The notes beneath the pieces were generated by a model, which saw only the letters and a list, made by a program, of their open reading frames with translations, ran no database searches and was not told where the DNA came from. This document shows, piece by piece, positions 17,331-25,681 of a DNA stretch of 64,000 bases (position 1 is the stretch's first letter; the number at the start of each line of letters is the position of its first letter). A program made the translations under genes and the position numbers. The DNA lies in the NCBI RefSeq assembly GCF_021513135.1, contig NZ_CP090981.1:2356001-2420000 (forward strand), read 5' to 3'. Origin of the DNA: Vibrio sp. SS-MA-C1-2. GTDB lineage: Bacteria; Pseudomonadota; Gammaproteobacteria; Enterobacterales; Vibrionaceae.

Positions 17331-18521
17331 TTATTTTAAGTTAAGAAAATGCTCGACTAAAGAGACCCAATAATTGGCGCCCAAAGGTAATATTTGATCG
17401 TTAAAATCATAATTAGGGTTATGTAAACTATAGTTATTCTTTTGATGGCCATTACCTAACCAAATATAACAACCCGGATTATCTTCAAGCATGAAGGCAA
17501 AATCCTCACCTCCCATACTTGCTGGTGGATTAATCATTACGTTTGCGACATCAGACTGAGACTCTAAAACAGCACGACACAACTCAGCCTCAGCAAAGGT
17601 ATTAATTGTCGCCGGATAGCGTCGACTATAATTAAACTCAGCTTTGCATCCTTGTGCTTCAGCAATAGAATGAACAATGGTTTTCATTCTCGCTTCTATT
17701 TGATCTCTCACATCAGGACAAAAAGATCGCGTGGTGCCTTTTAGCTCTGCTTTTTCTGGAATGATATTGTATGCATTCCCGCCGGCGATCTGAGTAACGC
17801 TCACTACACCCGCTTTTTGAGGATCAATATTTCGACTAACGACACTTTGTAGCGCTGTGGTAATTAAGCTCGCAGCAAGAATAGGATCACAACTCATATG
17901 TGGCATTGCACCATGTCCACCTTGACCTGTGATCGTGATATCAAAAGTATCAAATGCCGCCATGACTGCACTGTGATGAACAGCCGCTTGTCCTGCTGGA
18001 AGATCCGGCCAATTATGAAGTCCAAAAATCGCATCGACAGGAAACTTATCAAATAGCCCGTCTTCGATCATCGCTTTTGCACCAGCTTCATTCTCTTCTG
18101 CTGGTTGGAAAATAAAGTGAATGGTGCCAGCAAAGTTTCTCTCTTTAAATTCAGGCGAGCTGGCTAAATATGAGGCAGCACCAAGTAACATAGTGGTATG
18201 CCCATCATGGCCACAGGCATGCATTTTTCCTTGATGTGTCGAACAATGACTGAAGGTATTCAATTCTGTCATTGGTAGTGCATCCATATCTGCACGTAAA
18301 CCAATTGTTTTACCCTGACCTAACTTACCTTTTAGCGTTGCAACAACGCCAGTTCCACCTAATCCGCGATCCACAACTAAGCCTAAGTTAGTCAGTATTT
18401 TTGCAACTTTATCTGAAGTTCTAAATTCTTGATAAGCAATTTCTGGGTGGGCATGTATATCGTGACGCCAGTTAATCATCTCATTATGGCGTTCAGAGCC
18501 TGTTTGAATTCTATGTTCCAT
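17331..18521 (-). CDS. M20 family amidohydrolase (HipO/AbgA-like peptidase)
   Basis: This 396-residue M20D peptidase-fold enzyme has metal-ligand motifs HACGHDGHTTMLLGAA near residue 100, PAEENEAGAKAM near 138, GLHNWPDLPAG near 166 and MGGEDFAFM near 345. Relatives hydrolyse N-acyl amino acids, hippurate or amidated peptides, with two metal ions in the cytosol. It has no signal peptide. The LysR gene lies upstream on the same strand, 185 bp away, and could control it, though no operator was seen. Substrate is not predictable. Confidence 0.88.
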   Translation of the reverse strand: MEHRIQTGSERHNEMINWRHDIHAHPEIAYQEFRTSDKVAKILTNLGLVVDRGLGGTGVVATLKGKLGQGKTIGLRADMDALPMTELNTFSHCSTHQGKMHACGHDGHTTMLLGAASYLASSPEFKERNFAGTIHFIFQPAEENEAGAKAMIEDGLFDKFPVDAIFGLHNWPDLPAGQAAVHHSAVMAAFDTFDITITGQGGHGAMPHMSCDPILAASLITTALQSVVSRNIDPQKAGVVSVTQIAGGNAYNIIPEKAELKGTTRSFCPDVRDQIEARMKTIVHSIAEAQGCKAEFNYSRRYPATINTFAEAELCRAVLESQSDVANVMINPPASMGGEDFAFMLEDNPGCYIWLGNGHQKNNYSLHNPNYDFNDQILPLGANYWVSLVEHFLNLK

Positions 18522-18706
18522 ATAGCGCCTATTGTTTTAATTTTAAATTCACAAAACAATAAAAGTTATATAGAAATAAGGCAATCAGTTTCGGCAATGA
18601 TCCCTTAACTTCAAATAACTCGTCATTCCCCATAACGAGCAATCAATGTCGATAACTATCAATCAATACCAATATCAATAAATTATTCTCGCTTTTACTT
18701 TTTGTT

Positions 18707-19588
18707 TCACTTATCACTCTTTAATTCTTCAATCAAAAATTCAAGCAGAAGACGAGACGCATAACTTAATCGTTGTCTTGAAGGGAACACGAGCCATACT
18801 TTTTCAGGGTGAGAGGCGATATTGGGAAAAAGGTTGATTAATCGACCGCTAGCAATATCTTCTTCACAAAGCTCTTCTGGCAGATAACTAATTCCTTCGC
18901 CCGAACAAGCTGCATGGTGAACGATTAAAGCACTATTGCAGATAATTTTACTTTTTATTTCGACGGGAATTCGCTCGGGTCCAATAATCCACTCTTTCTC
19001 GATGATGCCATCAGGAGTACGAAAGCAGAGGCTATTATGGTCAGATATCTGCTCAATGGTTTCAGGATGCCCATAATTTGCAATATAAGTAGGGCTTGCA
19101 ACAATAATTCGCTTAAATTCACCAAGTGAACGAGCTACCATCGATGAATCTGGTTGAATACCCACTCGCATTGAGAGATCAAAACTATGTTGTTCTAATA
19201 ATACTTGTTGATTGTGAGCGGTAATATTGAGGTGAATATTAGGATAACGTTGCTGAAACTTATAAAAGCATGACATAAACATGATGGCTTCATTAAAAAT
19301 TTGCAATCGGATATTTGCTTTAATATCTTGACCACGATCCATCATATTTTCATTTAATTCGACAAACTCATTCATTAATATTCGAGTTCTTTCGTAGTAT
19401 GTCTTGCCCTTATCTGTCAGGAATAATTTTCGCGTCGTTCTTTGGAATAGCGTGACGTTAAGGTTGGCTTCTAATTGACTAACTCGGCGGCTAATATTAG
19501 ATTTCGGCAGGTCAAGAACATGGGCAGCAGCAGTAAATCCCCCCGCCTCGACGACGGTGTGGAATACTCTAATATCATCTAATCGCAT
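18707..19588 (-). CDS. LysR family transcriptional regulator
   Basis: This regulator of 293 residues has an N-terminal winged HTH (MRLDDIRVFHTVVEAGGFTA... ISRRVSQLEANLNVTLFQRTTRKL) and the substrate-binding-like effector domain of LysR proteins, of the CrgA-like branch. The ATG at 19588 is preceded by a very strong GGGAGG site, so the longer in-frame form beginning at 19615 is unlikely. It lies between the amidohydrolase and the sulfatase-maturase operon, all on the reverse strand. Target genes are unknown. Confidence 0.88.
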   Translation of the reverse strand: MRLDDIRVFHTVVEAGGFTAAAHVLDLPKSNISRRVSQLEANLNVTLFQRTTRKLFLTDKGKTYYERTRILMNEFVELNENMMDRGQDIKANIRLQIFNEAIMFMSCFYKFQQRYPNIHLNITAHNQQVLLEQHSFDLSMRVGIQPDSSMVARSLGEFKRIIVASPTYIANYGHPETIEQISDHNSLCFRTPDGIIEKEWIIGPERIPVEIKSKIICNSALIVHHAACSGEGISYLPEELCEEDIASGRLINLFPNIASHPEKVWLVFPSRQRLSYASRLLLEFLIEELKSDK

Positions 19589-19646
19589 CAATAACCTCCC
19601 TTTTATCATTTTCACTTAAAGGTATTTTTCACTTCAAGATAATTTC

Positions 19647-19686
19647 AAAAAAATGAGTGGCTATAGATTCCCTATGCCACTCATTT
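19647..19686 (-). terminator. Rho-independent terminator of the sulfatase-maturase operon
   Basis: AAATGAGTGGC (19651-19661) pairs perfectly with GCCACTCATTT (19676-19686). On the reverse strand the stem runs directly into seven Ts (As at 19647-19653), a textbook intrinsic terminator 13 bp beyond the anSME stop. Confidence 0.85.
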
Positions 19687-19698
19687 CAAAATAAAACT

Positions 19699-20970
19699 TT
19701 ATTTGGTTTGATATTTACCCTTAGCAACTGGATAACCTAAATGCTCTAGAATTTGAGCCATATATGGGTCGATATGTTTGTAGAAACGGTACCAGCCTTC
19801 ACACAGATAGTTATGCCCTTCTTCACCATCACGAGATTTAATAAAGCGGTTCTTCGGACACTCACCATAACAAGCAAATTGATAATCACACTGACGACAC
19901 TGTTTAGTCAGGGTATTTGATTTGTTACGACCAAACGTCTCTTGCGCAGAAGAGTATGCCATCTCACCTAAGTTAGTCTCTTTGATGTTACCAATCTTAT
20001 ATTCAGGATAAACATAATGATCACAAGCAAAAACATCACCTGTCGGCTCCATCGCTAATCCTTTACCACACATTGGACCCAGCGTACAAAGAGGATTATT
20101 CCGTCCCATCCATGTTTCGACAAAAGCTTCAAAATACTGTACATGAATACGACCAAAATCATGGCTCAACCACTCATCAAAAACAGTACATAAAAACTCA
20201 CCCCAATTCTCAGCAGAAACAGACCAAGACTCCATCACACTGCCTTCAACCTGAGGAATTAGCTCAATACTGCCTTGGACTGCGATATCACCTTTATCCC
20301 AGTGTTGCGGTGCCGTGGTACGGAATGTTTTCTGCTCAACAATCGGAATAAATTGCATTTGTGGTGAACGAACTTCATCACGAAGAAAACGATAAACTTC
20401 AAGTGGGCTACGGCTTGTTTTGTCATTGATACAAGTCAGGGTAGCAAAACTGACTTTATGACGATGTAGAAGATCGACGGCTTCCATCACTTTCTTGAAG
20501 GTGCCGCGTCCCGCTTTATTTTTACGGTAAGCATTATGAAGATGCTCTGGCCCGTCAATACTTAAACCGACTAAGAAATTGTTTTGCTTTAAAAATTTAC
20601 ACCACTTATCATTTAGTAATGTGCCATTTGTTTGCAAATCATTAGAGATAATCACACCAGATGGCTGATATTTTTTCTGGAATTTTACGATCTTTTCAAA
20701 ATACGCCAATCCTAATAACGTTGGCTCACCGCCCTGCCAAGAGAAGATAATTTCAGGCGTATTTTGATTTTCAATATATTGTCGAATATATAATTCAAGC
20801 GTCTCTTCATCCATTTCAGGAGAACACCCTTTCTTATAATCAAGTAATTCTTCTTTACTTAGATAATAACAATATTGACAGTCAATATTACAACTCGCTC
20901 CAATCGGCTTAGCCATAACATGTAATCGACGCCCAGGTTTTACCACAACGCTTTGAATTGATTCACTCAT
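19699..20970 (-). CDS. Anaerobic sulfatase-maturating enzyme (radical SAM, SPASM)
   Basis: This 423-residue radical SAM protein has the CxxxCxxC cluster at C27, C31 and C34 (ASCNIDCQYCYYL), the anSME signature SWQGGEPTLLG near residue 79, and C-terminal SPASM cysteines (CTLGPMCGKG, CDHYV, CRQCDYQFACYGEC). It oxidises the active-site Cys (or Ser) of sulfatases to formylglycine without oxygen. The obvious client is the divergent sulfatase, whose motif is CTAGR. It is co-transcribed 10 nt after the response regulator gene. Confidence 0.95.
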   Translation of the reverse strand: MSESIQSVVVKPGRRLHVMAKPIGASCNIDCQYCYYLSKEELLDYKKGCSPEMDEETLELYIRQYIENQNTPEIIFSWQGGEPTLLGLAYFEKIVKFQKKYQPSGVIISNDLQTNGTLLNDKWCKFLKQNNFLVGLSIDGPEHLHNAYRKNKAGRGTFKKVMEAVDLLHRHKVSFATLTCINDKTSRSPLEVYRFLRDEVRSPQMQFIPIVEQKTFRTTAPQHWDKGDIAVQGSIELIPQVEGSVMESWSVSAENWGEFLCTVFDEWLSHDFGRIHVQYFEAFVETWMGRNNPLCTLGPMCGKGLAMEPTGDVFACDHYVYPEYKIGNIKETNLGEMAYSSAQETFGRNKSNTLTKQCRQCDYQFACYGECPKNRFIKSRDGEEGHNYLCEGWYRFYKHIDPYMAQILEHLGYPVAKGKYQTK

Positions 20971-20980
20971 ATTTAATCTC

Positions 20981-21580
20981 TTAATTTCTGATCATAAGAC
21001 CATGATAAAATGCATATTGGATAAGTTCTGCACTCGTTTTAACGCCAAGTAGTTTCATCATTGAATATTTATGGAATTCAACAGTACGTGATGATATATA
21101 AAGTTCATCGGCAATCTGTTTTGCTGATTTTCCTTGAGCAAGTAGTTGTAATACACTGATTTGACGATTTGAAAGGGTTGGTTTTTCAAGTTTAAGATCG
21201 ATTGATTTTGAAATATATTGCTCGCCTTGTAACACACAAGAAACGGCCACCAATAACTCTTCACCAGCTTGATGCTTTAAGACATAACCATTCGCACCTG
21301 CAGCAAATGCACCTTCTGCATACTCAACTTCATCATGCATAGTTAAACAGATGGTTTTCAGTTGTTTATGTCTATTTTTCAATTTAGTAATCGCAGCGAT
21401 ACCGGTCATTCCCGGCATATTAACATCAGTAATCACCATATCTGGCGAGTACTTATTGACTAAATCAATCAACTCATCACCATTCTTTGCAATCGCAATA
21501 ATATTGTGCTCAGTTTCTAATAAGGTTGCTATGCCTTGGGCAACTAATAAATGGTCATCAGCTAAAATTAAATTACTCAT
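20981..21580 (-). CDS. Orphan NarL/FixJ-type response regulator (REC plus LuxR HTH)
   Basis: This 199-residue regulator has the receiver acidic pair ADDH at residues 7-10, the phospho-acceptor D52 in VITDVNMPGMTG, a conserved K near 103 (VLKHQAG) and a LuxR helix-turn-helix (LSNRQISVLQLLAQGKSAKQIADELYIS...). An AGGA site precedes the ATG at 21580. No histidine kinase is in the window. First gene of an operon with anSME, it probably controls the divergent sulfatase locus, but this is inference. Confidence 0.9.
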   Translation of the reverse strand: MSNLILADDHLLVAQGIATLLETEHNIIAIAKNGDELIDLVNKYSPDMVITDVNMPGMTGIAAITKLKNRHKQLKTICLTMHDEVEYAEGAFAAGANGYVLKHQAGEELLVAVSCVLQGEQYISKSIDLKLEKPTLSNRQISVLQLLAQGKSAKQIADELYISSRTVEFHKYSMMKLLGVKTSAELIQYAFYHGLMIRN

Positions 21581-22063
21581 ATCGTCCTATTCTCGAAAAA
21601 TTTTCACAAGCCACATTGCCTGTTTATATGGTTATAAAACGCAACCATGCATCCCTGCTATTACTATTGTTATTGTTATTGTTATTGTTATACCCATCGT
21701 TATTTGATGTTTTCGAAATGTTAGTGCACTTCACTTGCCATCGTTAAACCACATCAATAACCCTGAGTACCTTTTAAAATAACCTTTCAACTTGACTTAA
21801 AACGTTAACCTAATGATGTTTAATAAAATCTATTTTGATGGAAATATTGATAAATAGGTACTGGTAGAATTACGGTTTTTATTTCGACCGTGTTCACCAT
21901 CACAAAGTGAAATATAACATTCCATTTATAGTAAATTCCCTAGTATGAATTTTTTTGCAAATCACCTTTAATAGCTTCATCGGCAGTGAGCGCCCATTCT
22001 TATAAATAAAGCTCACATAGTTACATTTCATATTTTTATTCAATTATATTTTTAAGGTTTCTT
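21581..22063. other. Divergent regulatory region between response regulator and sulfatase
   Basis: This 483-bp AT-rich region must contain both divergent promoters. It holds a hexanucleotide microsatellite at 21666-21690. I found no FNR box and no perfect CRP site; a TGTTCACCATCACA segment near 21889 is only half CRP-like. Confidence 0.6.
21666..21690. repeat. Hexanucleotide microsatellite (ATTGTT)4
   Basis: Four perfect tandem copies of ATTGTT plus one base lie 86-110 bp upstream of the response regulator start, in its promoter or leader region. Copy-number change by slippage could alter promoter spacing. Confidence 0.75.
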
Positions 22064-23638
22064 ATGATGAAGTCATTAAGTAAAGTTGCTGTTGGGGTTG
22101 GTTTAGTTCTCTCTTCTCATGCTGCCATTGCCGCTCAAGATACAACTCGTCCAAATATTCTTGCGATTTTTGGTGATGATGTTGGTTACTACAATATCAG
22201 TGCTTATAACCAAGGAATGATGGGCTACAAAACACCAAACATCGATCGTATTGCTAATGAAGGTGCTCTTTTTACTGACCATTATGCACAACAGAGCTGT
22301 ACCGCTGGCCGCGCCTCATTCATTACCGGTCAAGAACCGTTCCGTACTGGATTATTAACCATTGGTATGCCGGGCTCTACTCACGGTATCCCAGATTGGG
22401 CGCCGACCATTGCTGACCTACTAAAAGAGCAAGGCTACATGACCGCTCAGTTTGGTAAAAACCACCTTGGTGACCAAGATCAACACTTACCGACTAAGCA
22501 TGGTTTTGATGAGTTCTTCGGTAACTTATACCACTTAAATGCGGAAGAAGAGCCAGAAACATACTACTACCCTCAAGATCCAGAGTTCCGTAAACGTTTC
22601 GGTCCTCGCGGTGTTATTCACGCTTTTGCGGACGGACGTATTGAAGATACCGGCCCAATGACACGTAAGCGTATGGAGCATGCCGATGAAGAGTTCTTAG
22701 ACGGAACTCTTGCCTTCATGGAAAAAGCGGTAAAAGCAGATAAGCCATTCTTTATCTGGCATAACTCAACACGTATGCACGTTTGGACACGCCTACAAGA
22801 GAAATACCGCGGTATCTCTGGTGTCAGTATTTATGCAGATGGCATGATGGAAGCCGATGATCATGTCGGTGTGTTATTAGACAAACTTGATGAGTTAAAG
22901 ATTGCTGATAATACCATTGTCATCTACACCACCGATAATGGTGCAGAAACATTAACATGGCCAGATGGTGGTACCACCCCATTCCACGGTGAAAAAGGCA
23001 CAACATGGGAAGGCGGTATGCGTGTTCCTCAGCTTGTTCGTTGGCCAGGCACTATCGAAGCGGGTAGTCAATTCAATGGTATGATGGCACAACAAGATTG
23101 GCTGCCAACCTTACTTGCAGCAGCCGGTGTTCCTGACGTGAAAGAGAAACTGGCTGAAGGTTACAGTGCAAATGGTAAAGAGTGGCGCGTACACCTTGAT
23201 GGTTACAACATGAAGCCATATTTTGAAGGTAAATCTGAAGAGTCACCACGTAATAGCATGCTTTACTTCTCAGCAAACGGTGAATTAAATGCCATCCGTT
23301 GGGGTGATTTTAAATTGAACTTTGCGGTAATGGAAGGCGCTATTTCTGATGCGGTTCGTTTCCAACCAAACTGGCCACAAATCATCAACCTACGTGCAGA
23401 CCCATTTGAGAAAGCACCGCATGAATCTGGTATGTATCTACGCTGGATGGCCGACAATATGTGGTTATTTGTCCCAGCAGGTGAAGTCATTCAAGACTTC
23501 ATGAAGACACTGCCTGACTATCCAATGCAGAAAGGTCAAACAATGAACCCATCAAACATCAATTATGGGTCAATGACACTGCAAAGCAAATTACAACAGA
23601 TTGAGACACTTCAACAGCAAGTGAATACCATGAAGTAA
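22064..23638 (+). CDS. Periplasmic Cys-type arylsulfatase
   Basis: This 524-residue alkaline-phosphatase-superfamily sulfatase has an N-terminal signal peptide (MMKSLSKVAVGVGLVLSSHA, cleavage likely after AIAA near residue 24), DD metal ligands at 38-39 (FGDDVGYYN) and the active-site motif C79-T-A-G-R83, in which C79 would become formylglycine. YTTDNGAETL near 288 carries further metal ligands. It hydrolyses a sulfate ester in the periplasm; substrate is unknown. CTAGR is a variant of the usual CxPxR. It is divergent from anSME, and a strong terminator follows. Confidence 0.93.
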   Translation: MMKSLSKVAVGVGLVLSSHAAIAAQDTTRPNILAIFGDDVGYYNISAYNQGMMGYKTPNIDRIANEGALFTDHYAQQSCTAGRASFITGQEPFRTGLLTIGMPGSTHGIPDWAPTIADLLKEQGYMTAQFGKNHLGDQDQHLPTKHGFDEFFGNLYHLNAEEEPETYYYPQDPEFRKRFGPRGVIHAFADGRIEDTGPMTRKRMEHADEEFLDGTLAFMEKAVKADKPFFIWHNSTRMHVWTRLQEKYRGISGVSIYADGMMEADDHVGVLLDKLDELKIADNTIVIYTTDNGAETLTWPDGGTTPFHGEKGTTWEGGMRVPQLVRWPGTIEAGSQFNGMMAQQDWLPTLLAAAGVPDVKEKLAEGYSANGKEWRVHLDGYNMKPYFEGKSEESPRNSMLYFSANGELNAIRWGDFKLNFAVMEGAISDAVRFQPNWPQIINLRADPFEKAPHESGMYLRWMADNMWLFVPAGEVIQDFMKTLPDYPMQKGQTMNPSNINYGSMTLQSKLQQIETLQQQVNTMK

Positions 23639-23656
23639 AGCTTAAATAAATAATTA

Positions 23657-23688
23657 TCTAGGTGTTGTTTCAGCACCTAGAATTTTTG
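23657..23688 (+). terminator. Rho-independent terminator after the sulfatase gene
   Basis: TCTAGGTG (23657-23664) pairs with CACCTAGA (23674-23681), followed by ATTTTTGTT. It lies 18 bp past the sulfatase stop. Confidence 0.8.
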
Positions 23689-23689
23689 T

Positions 23690-23743
23690 TATAGATATTC
23701 GTTCTAAAATTATGGTTTATCCTCCTTAGAACTCATATCTATA
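23690..23743 (+). repeat. Extended two-part hairpin in the sulfatase/SUMF-lipoprotein gap
   Basis: Outer arms TATAGATAT / ATATCTATA (23690-23698, 23735-23743) and inner arms GTTCTAA / TTAGAAC (23701-23707, 23726-23732) are perfect and separated by a symmetric 2-nt internal loop. The 18-nt apical loop ends in CCTCC, complementary to a Shine-Dalgarno sequence. It begins just after the terminator T run and 70 bp before the lipoprotein start. Confidence 0.6.
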
Positions 23744-23812
23744 GCTTGAAAAAATTAGATGGAAAATATCATTATCATTCCATTTCACTTCTATTAATTA
23801 TTGGTTACTGTT

Positions 23813-24598
23813 ATGAAATTACGTTATCTGCTAATCCCCGCTCTTTTTGCTCTTCAAGGCTGCTCTCTTCCTGTGACAAATAATGTCGATAAATATGATA
23901 ACCCTCTAACACAACAGATCATGGGAAGCATGGTTTTAGTCCAAGGCGGTCGCTTTGTTATGGGTAATGATCAGTCTACCAGTGAAGCTGAAAAGCCCGC
24001 TCATCCAGTTACTATTGATAGCTTTTACATGAGTAAATTTGAACTGACCCAAGATATTTTTACCGAAGTAATGGGGCCTTCATACACTTACTTCCCGGGT
24101 GATAATAACCCAATGAACAATGTTAGTTGGCAACAGGTTCAATTTTTTATTGCTGAATTGAATAAACGTACTCACCTGAAATTTAGATTACCAACCGAAG
24201 CCGAGTGGGAATTTGCCGCTCAAGGTGGTAATCAAAGTAAAGGCTATAAATATAGCGGCTCTAACAACATCGATCAGGTGGCTTGGTATGCGGGAAATGC
24301 CAACAACAAACTTCATCCTGTTGGCCAGAAAAAACCTAATGAACTCGGTCTATACGACATGACGGGGAATGTGGGTGAATTAGTCTCTGATGCTTATGAC
24401 AAAGATTTCTACTTTATTTCACCATCAAATAATCCAAATAATAATATTGATACCGACCGTAACTTAGCTCATAAATCTCTGCGTGGTGGCGGTTACTCTT
24501 ATGATGCAAATGAGTCAGAAAACTACCGACGTGATTTTGCTAGTCAATCCACCATTCTTGTCGATATTGGTTTACGTTTAGCGATCGATACTAAGTAA
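23813..24598 (+). CDS. SUMF1/FGE-domain lipoprotein lacking catalytic cysteines
   Basis: This protein has 261 residues from the ATG at 23813; a TTG at 23801 would add four residues before the signal and is unlikely. The N-terminus MKLRYLLIPALFALQGC is a lipoprotein signal with lipobox LQGC. The rest is a formylglycine-generating-enzyme-like (C-type lectin) domain: VQGGRFVMGND, FELTQDIFTEVMG, NNVSWQQVQFF, RLPTEAEWEFAAQGG, GLYDMTGNVGE and LRGGGYSY. The only cysteine is the lipidated one, so the copper-binding Cys pair of true aerobic FGE is absent. It is probably a binding or scaffold protein in the envelope, linked by position to the sulfatase or to the Bat genes. Confidence 0.88.
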   Translation: MKLRYLLIPALFALQGCSLPVTNNVDKYDNPLTQQIMGSMVLVQGGRFVMGNDQSTSEAEKPAHPVTIDSFYMSKFELTQDIFTEVMGPSYTYFPGDNNPMNNVSWQQVQFFIAELNKRTHLKFRLPTEAEWEFAAQGGNQSKGYKYSGSNNIDQVAWYAGNANNKLHPVGQKKPNELGLYDMTGNVGELVSDAYDKDFYFISPSNNPNNNIDTDRNLAHKSLRGGGYSYDANESENYRRDFASQSTILVDIGLRLAIDTK

Positions 24599-24609
24599 AA
24601 CAGAGACGA

Positions 24610-24650
24610 TACCTAAAATAATTGGAGTTACCAATCAATGGTAACTCCCC
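24610..24650. repeat. ERIC-like half element forming a perfect hairpin
   Basis: ATACCTAAAATAATTGGAGTT is identical to the left end of the ERIC copies in this window and continues into a perfect hairpin, GGAGTTACC (24624-24632) with GGTAACTCC (24640-24648). It sits between the SUMF-like lipoprotein gene and moxR and could attenuate read-through. Confidence 0.6.
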
Positions 24651-24697
24651 ACTTTAAATCGTTATTAATAAAAACCGCCCGCTAAAAGAGGTAAAAA

Positions 24698-25666
24698 ATG
24701 AACCCATCACAACACGCTGTTCAACAACTAATGAGCTCGATTAACCAATCCGTTGTTGGTCAACAACATGTAGTCAAAGCATTAGTTATTGCGCTATTAG
24801 CTGATGGGCATATTCTTTTAGAGGGATTACCGGGAACCGCAAAAACGCGATCAATTAAAGCCTTAGCAGATAGCTTATCAGCCTCGTTTGGTCGAATCCA
24901 ATTTACGCCAGACTTGCTTCCTTCCGATGTGACAGGCACAGATGTATATCAAGAGATTAACGGAAAACCGAATCTTACATTTCAGCCAGGGCCTATCTTT
25001 AATTCCATTGTCCTTGCCGATGAAATCAACCGAGCCCCCGCTAAAGTTCAAGCGGCACTCCTTGAAGCGATGGCAGAAGGGACATTAACAGTCGGTGATA
25101 TTACCCATCAATTACCGACGCCATTTATGGTGCTTGCTACTCAAAATCCCATTGAACAAGAGGGAACCTATCCCCTTCCTGAAGCACAAATGGATCGTTT
25201 CTTAATGAAAGTGACGGTTAATTATCCTGATGATCATGCAGAGCTGGCGATCATCAGAATGGTTCGAGATGAAGAACAAAACAGTCACAATGTAACAGTC
25301 AAAGTCGACCCAGAGCATATTCTTGCAGGGCGTGCAGAACTCAACCAAATTCATACTTCAGAGATCATAGAGCGTTATATTGTCGGTTTAGTGATGGCGA
25401 CACGTCACCCAGAGCGTTACTCCAATTCACCATTAGCCAGTTGGTTAACCGTAGGCGTAAGTCCTCGAGCTTCTATTGCATTAGATCGCTGCTCTCGTGC
25501 CCATGCTTGGTTATCGGGTCGAGATTATGTTGAACCTGATGATGTTCGTGCCGTTGTTCATTCTGTCTTAGCTCACCGATTAATTGTTAGCTTTGATGCG
25601 ATTGCCGATAACATCTCTCCTAAGCAGGTTGTCGATGAGCTATTAAACTCCGTGATCATTGGCTAG
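24698..25666 (+). CDS. MoxR-family AAA+ ATPase
   Basis: This 322-residue AAA+ protein has Walker A LEGLPGTAKTR near residue 46, Walker B IVLADEINRAPAKVQAALLEAM near 106, and the MoxR-typical FMVLATQNPIEQEGTYPLPEAQMDRF segment near 145 (given here in family terms). MoxR ATPases work with von Willebrand A-domain proteins as chaperone/metal-insertion or envelope-stress systems. It opens a tightly spaced six-gene operon: the next gene starts 16 bp downstream and the rest overlap. It is cytosolic. Confidence 0.95.
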   Translation: MNPSQHAVQQLMSSINQSVVGQQHVVKALVIALLADGHILLEGLPGTAKTRSIKALADSLSASFGRIQFTPDLLPSDVTGTDVYQEINGKPNLTFQPGPIFNSIVLADEINRAPAKVQAALLEAMAEGTLTVGDITHQLPTPFMVLATQNPIEQEGTYPLPEAQMDRFLMKVTVNYPDDHAELAIIRMVRDEEQNSHNVTVKVDPEHILAGRAELNQIHTSEIIERYIVGLVMATRHPERYSNSPLASWLTVGVSPRASIALDRCSRAHAWLSGRDYVEPDDVRAVVHSVLAHRLIVSFDAIADNISPKQVVDELLNSVIIG

Positions 25667-25681
25667 TGAGCAAACGTCCCT

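Noticed and set aside
18598-18626. TGATCC-N17-CGTCAT on the + strand, similar to the ECF promoter motif
   Set aside because: Spacing is 17 instead of 16, the -10 differs and no gene lies downstream on that strand.
23768-23783. Fur-box-like sequence upstream of the SUMF-like lipoprotein
   Set aside because: Only about 12 of the 15 aligned positions match on one side and no iron gene follows, so AT-rich chance similarity cannot be excluded.
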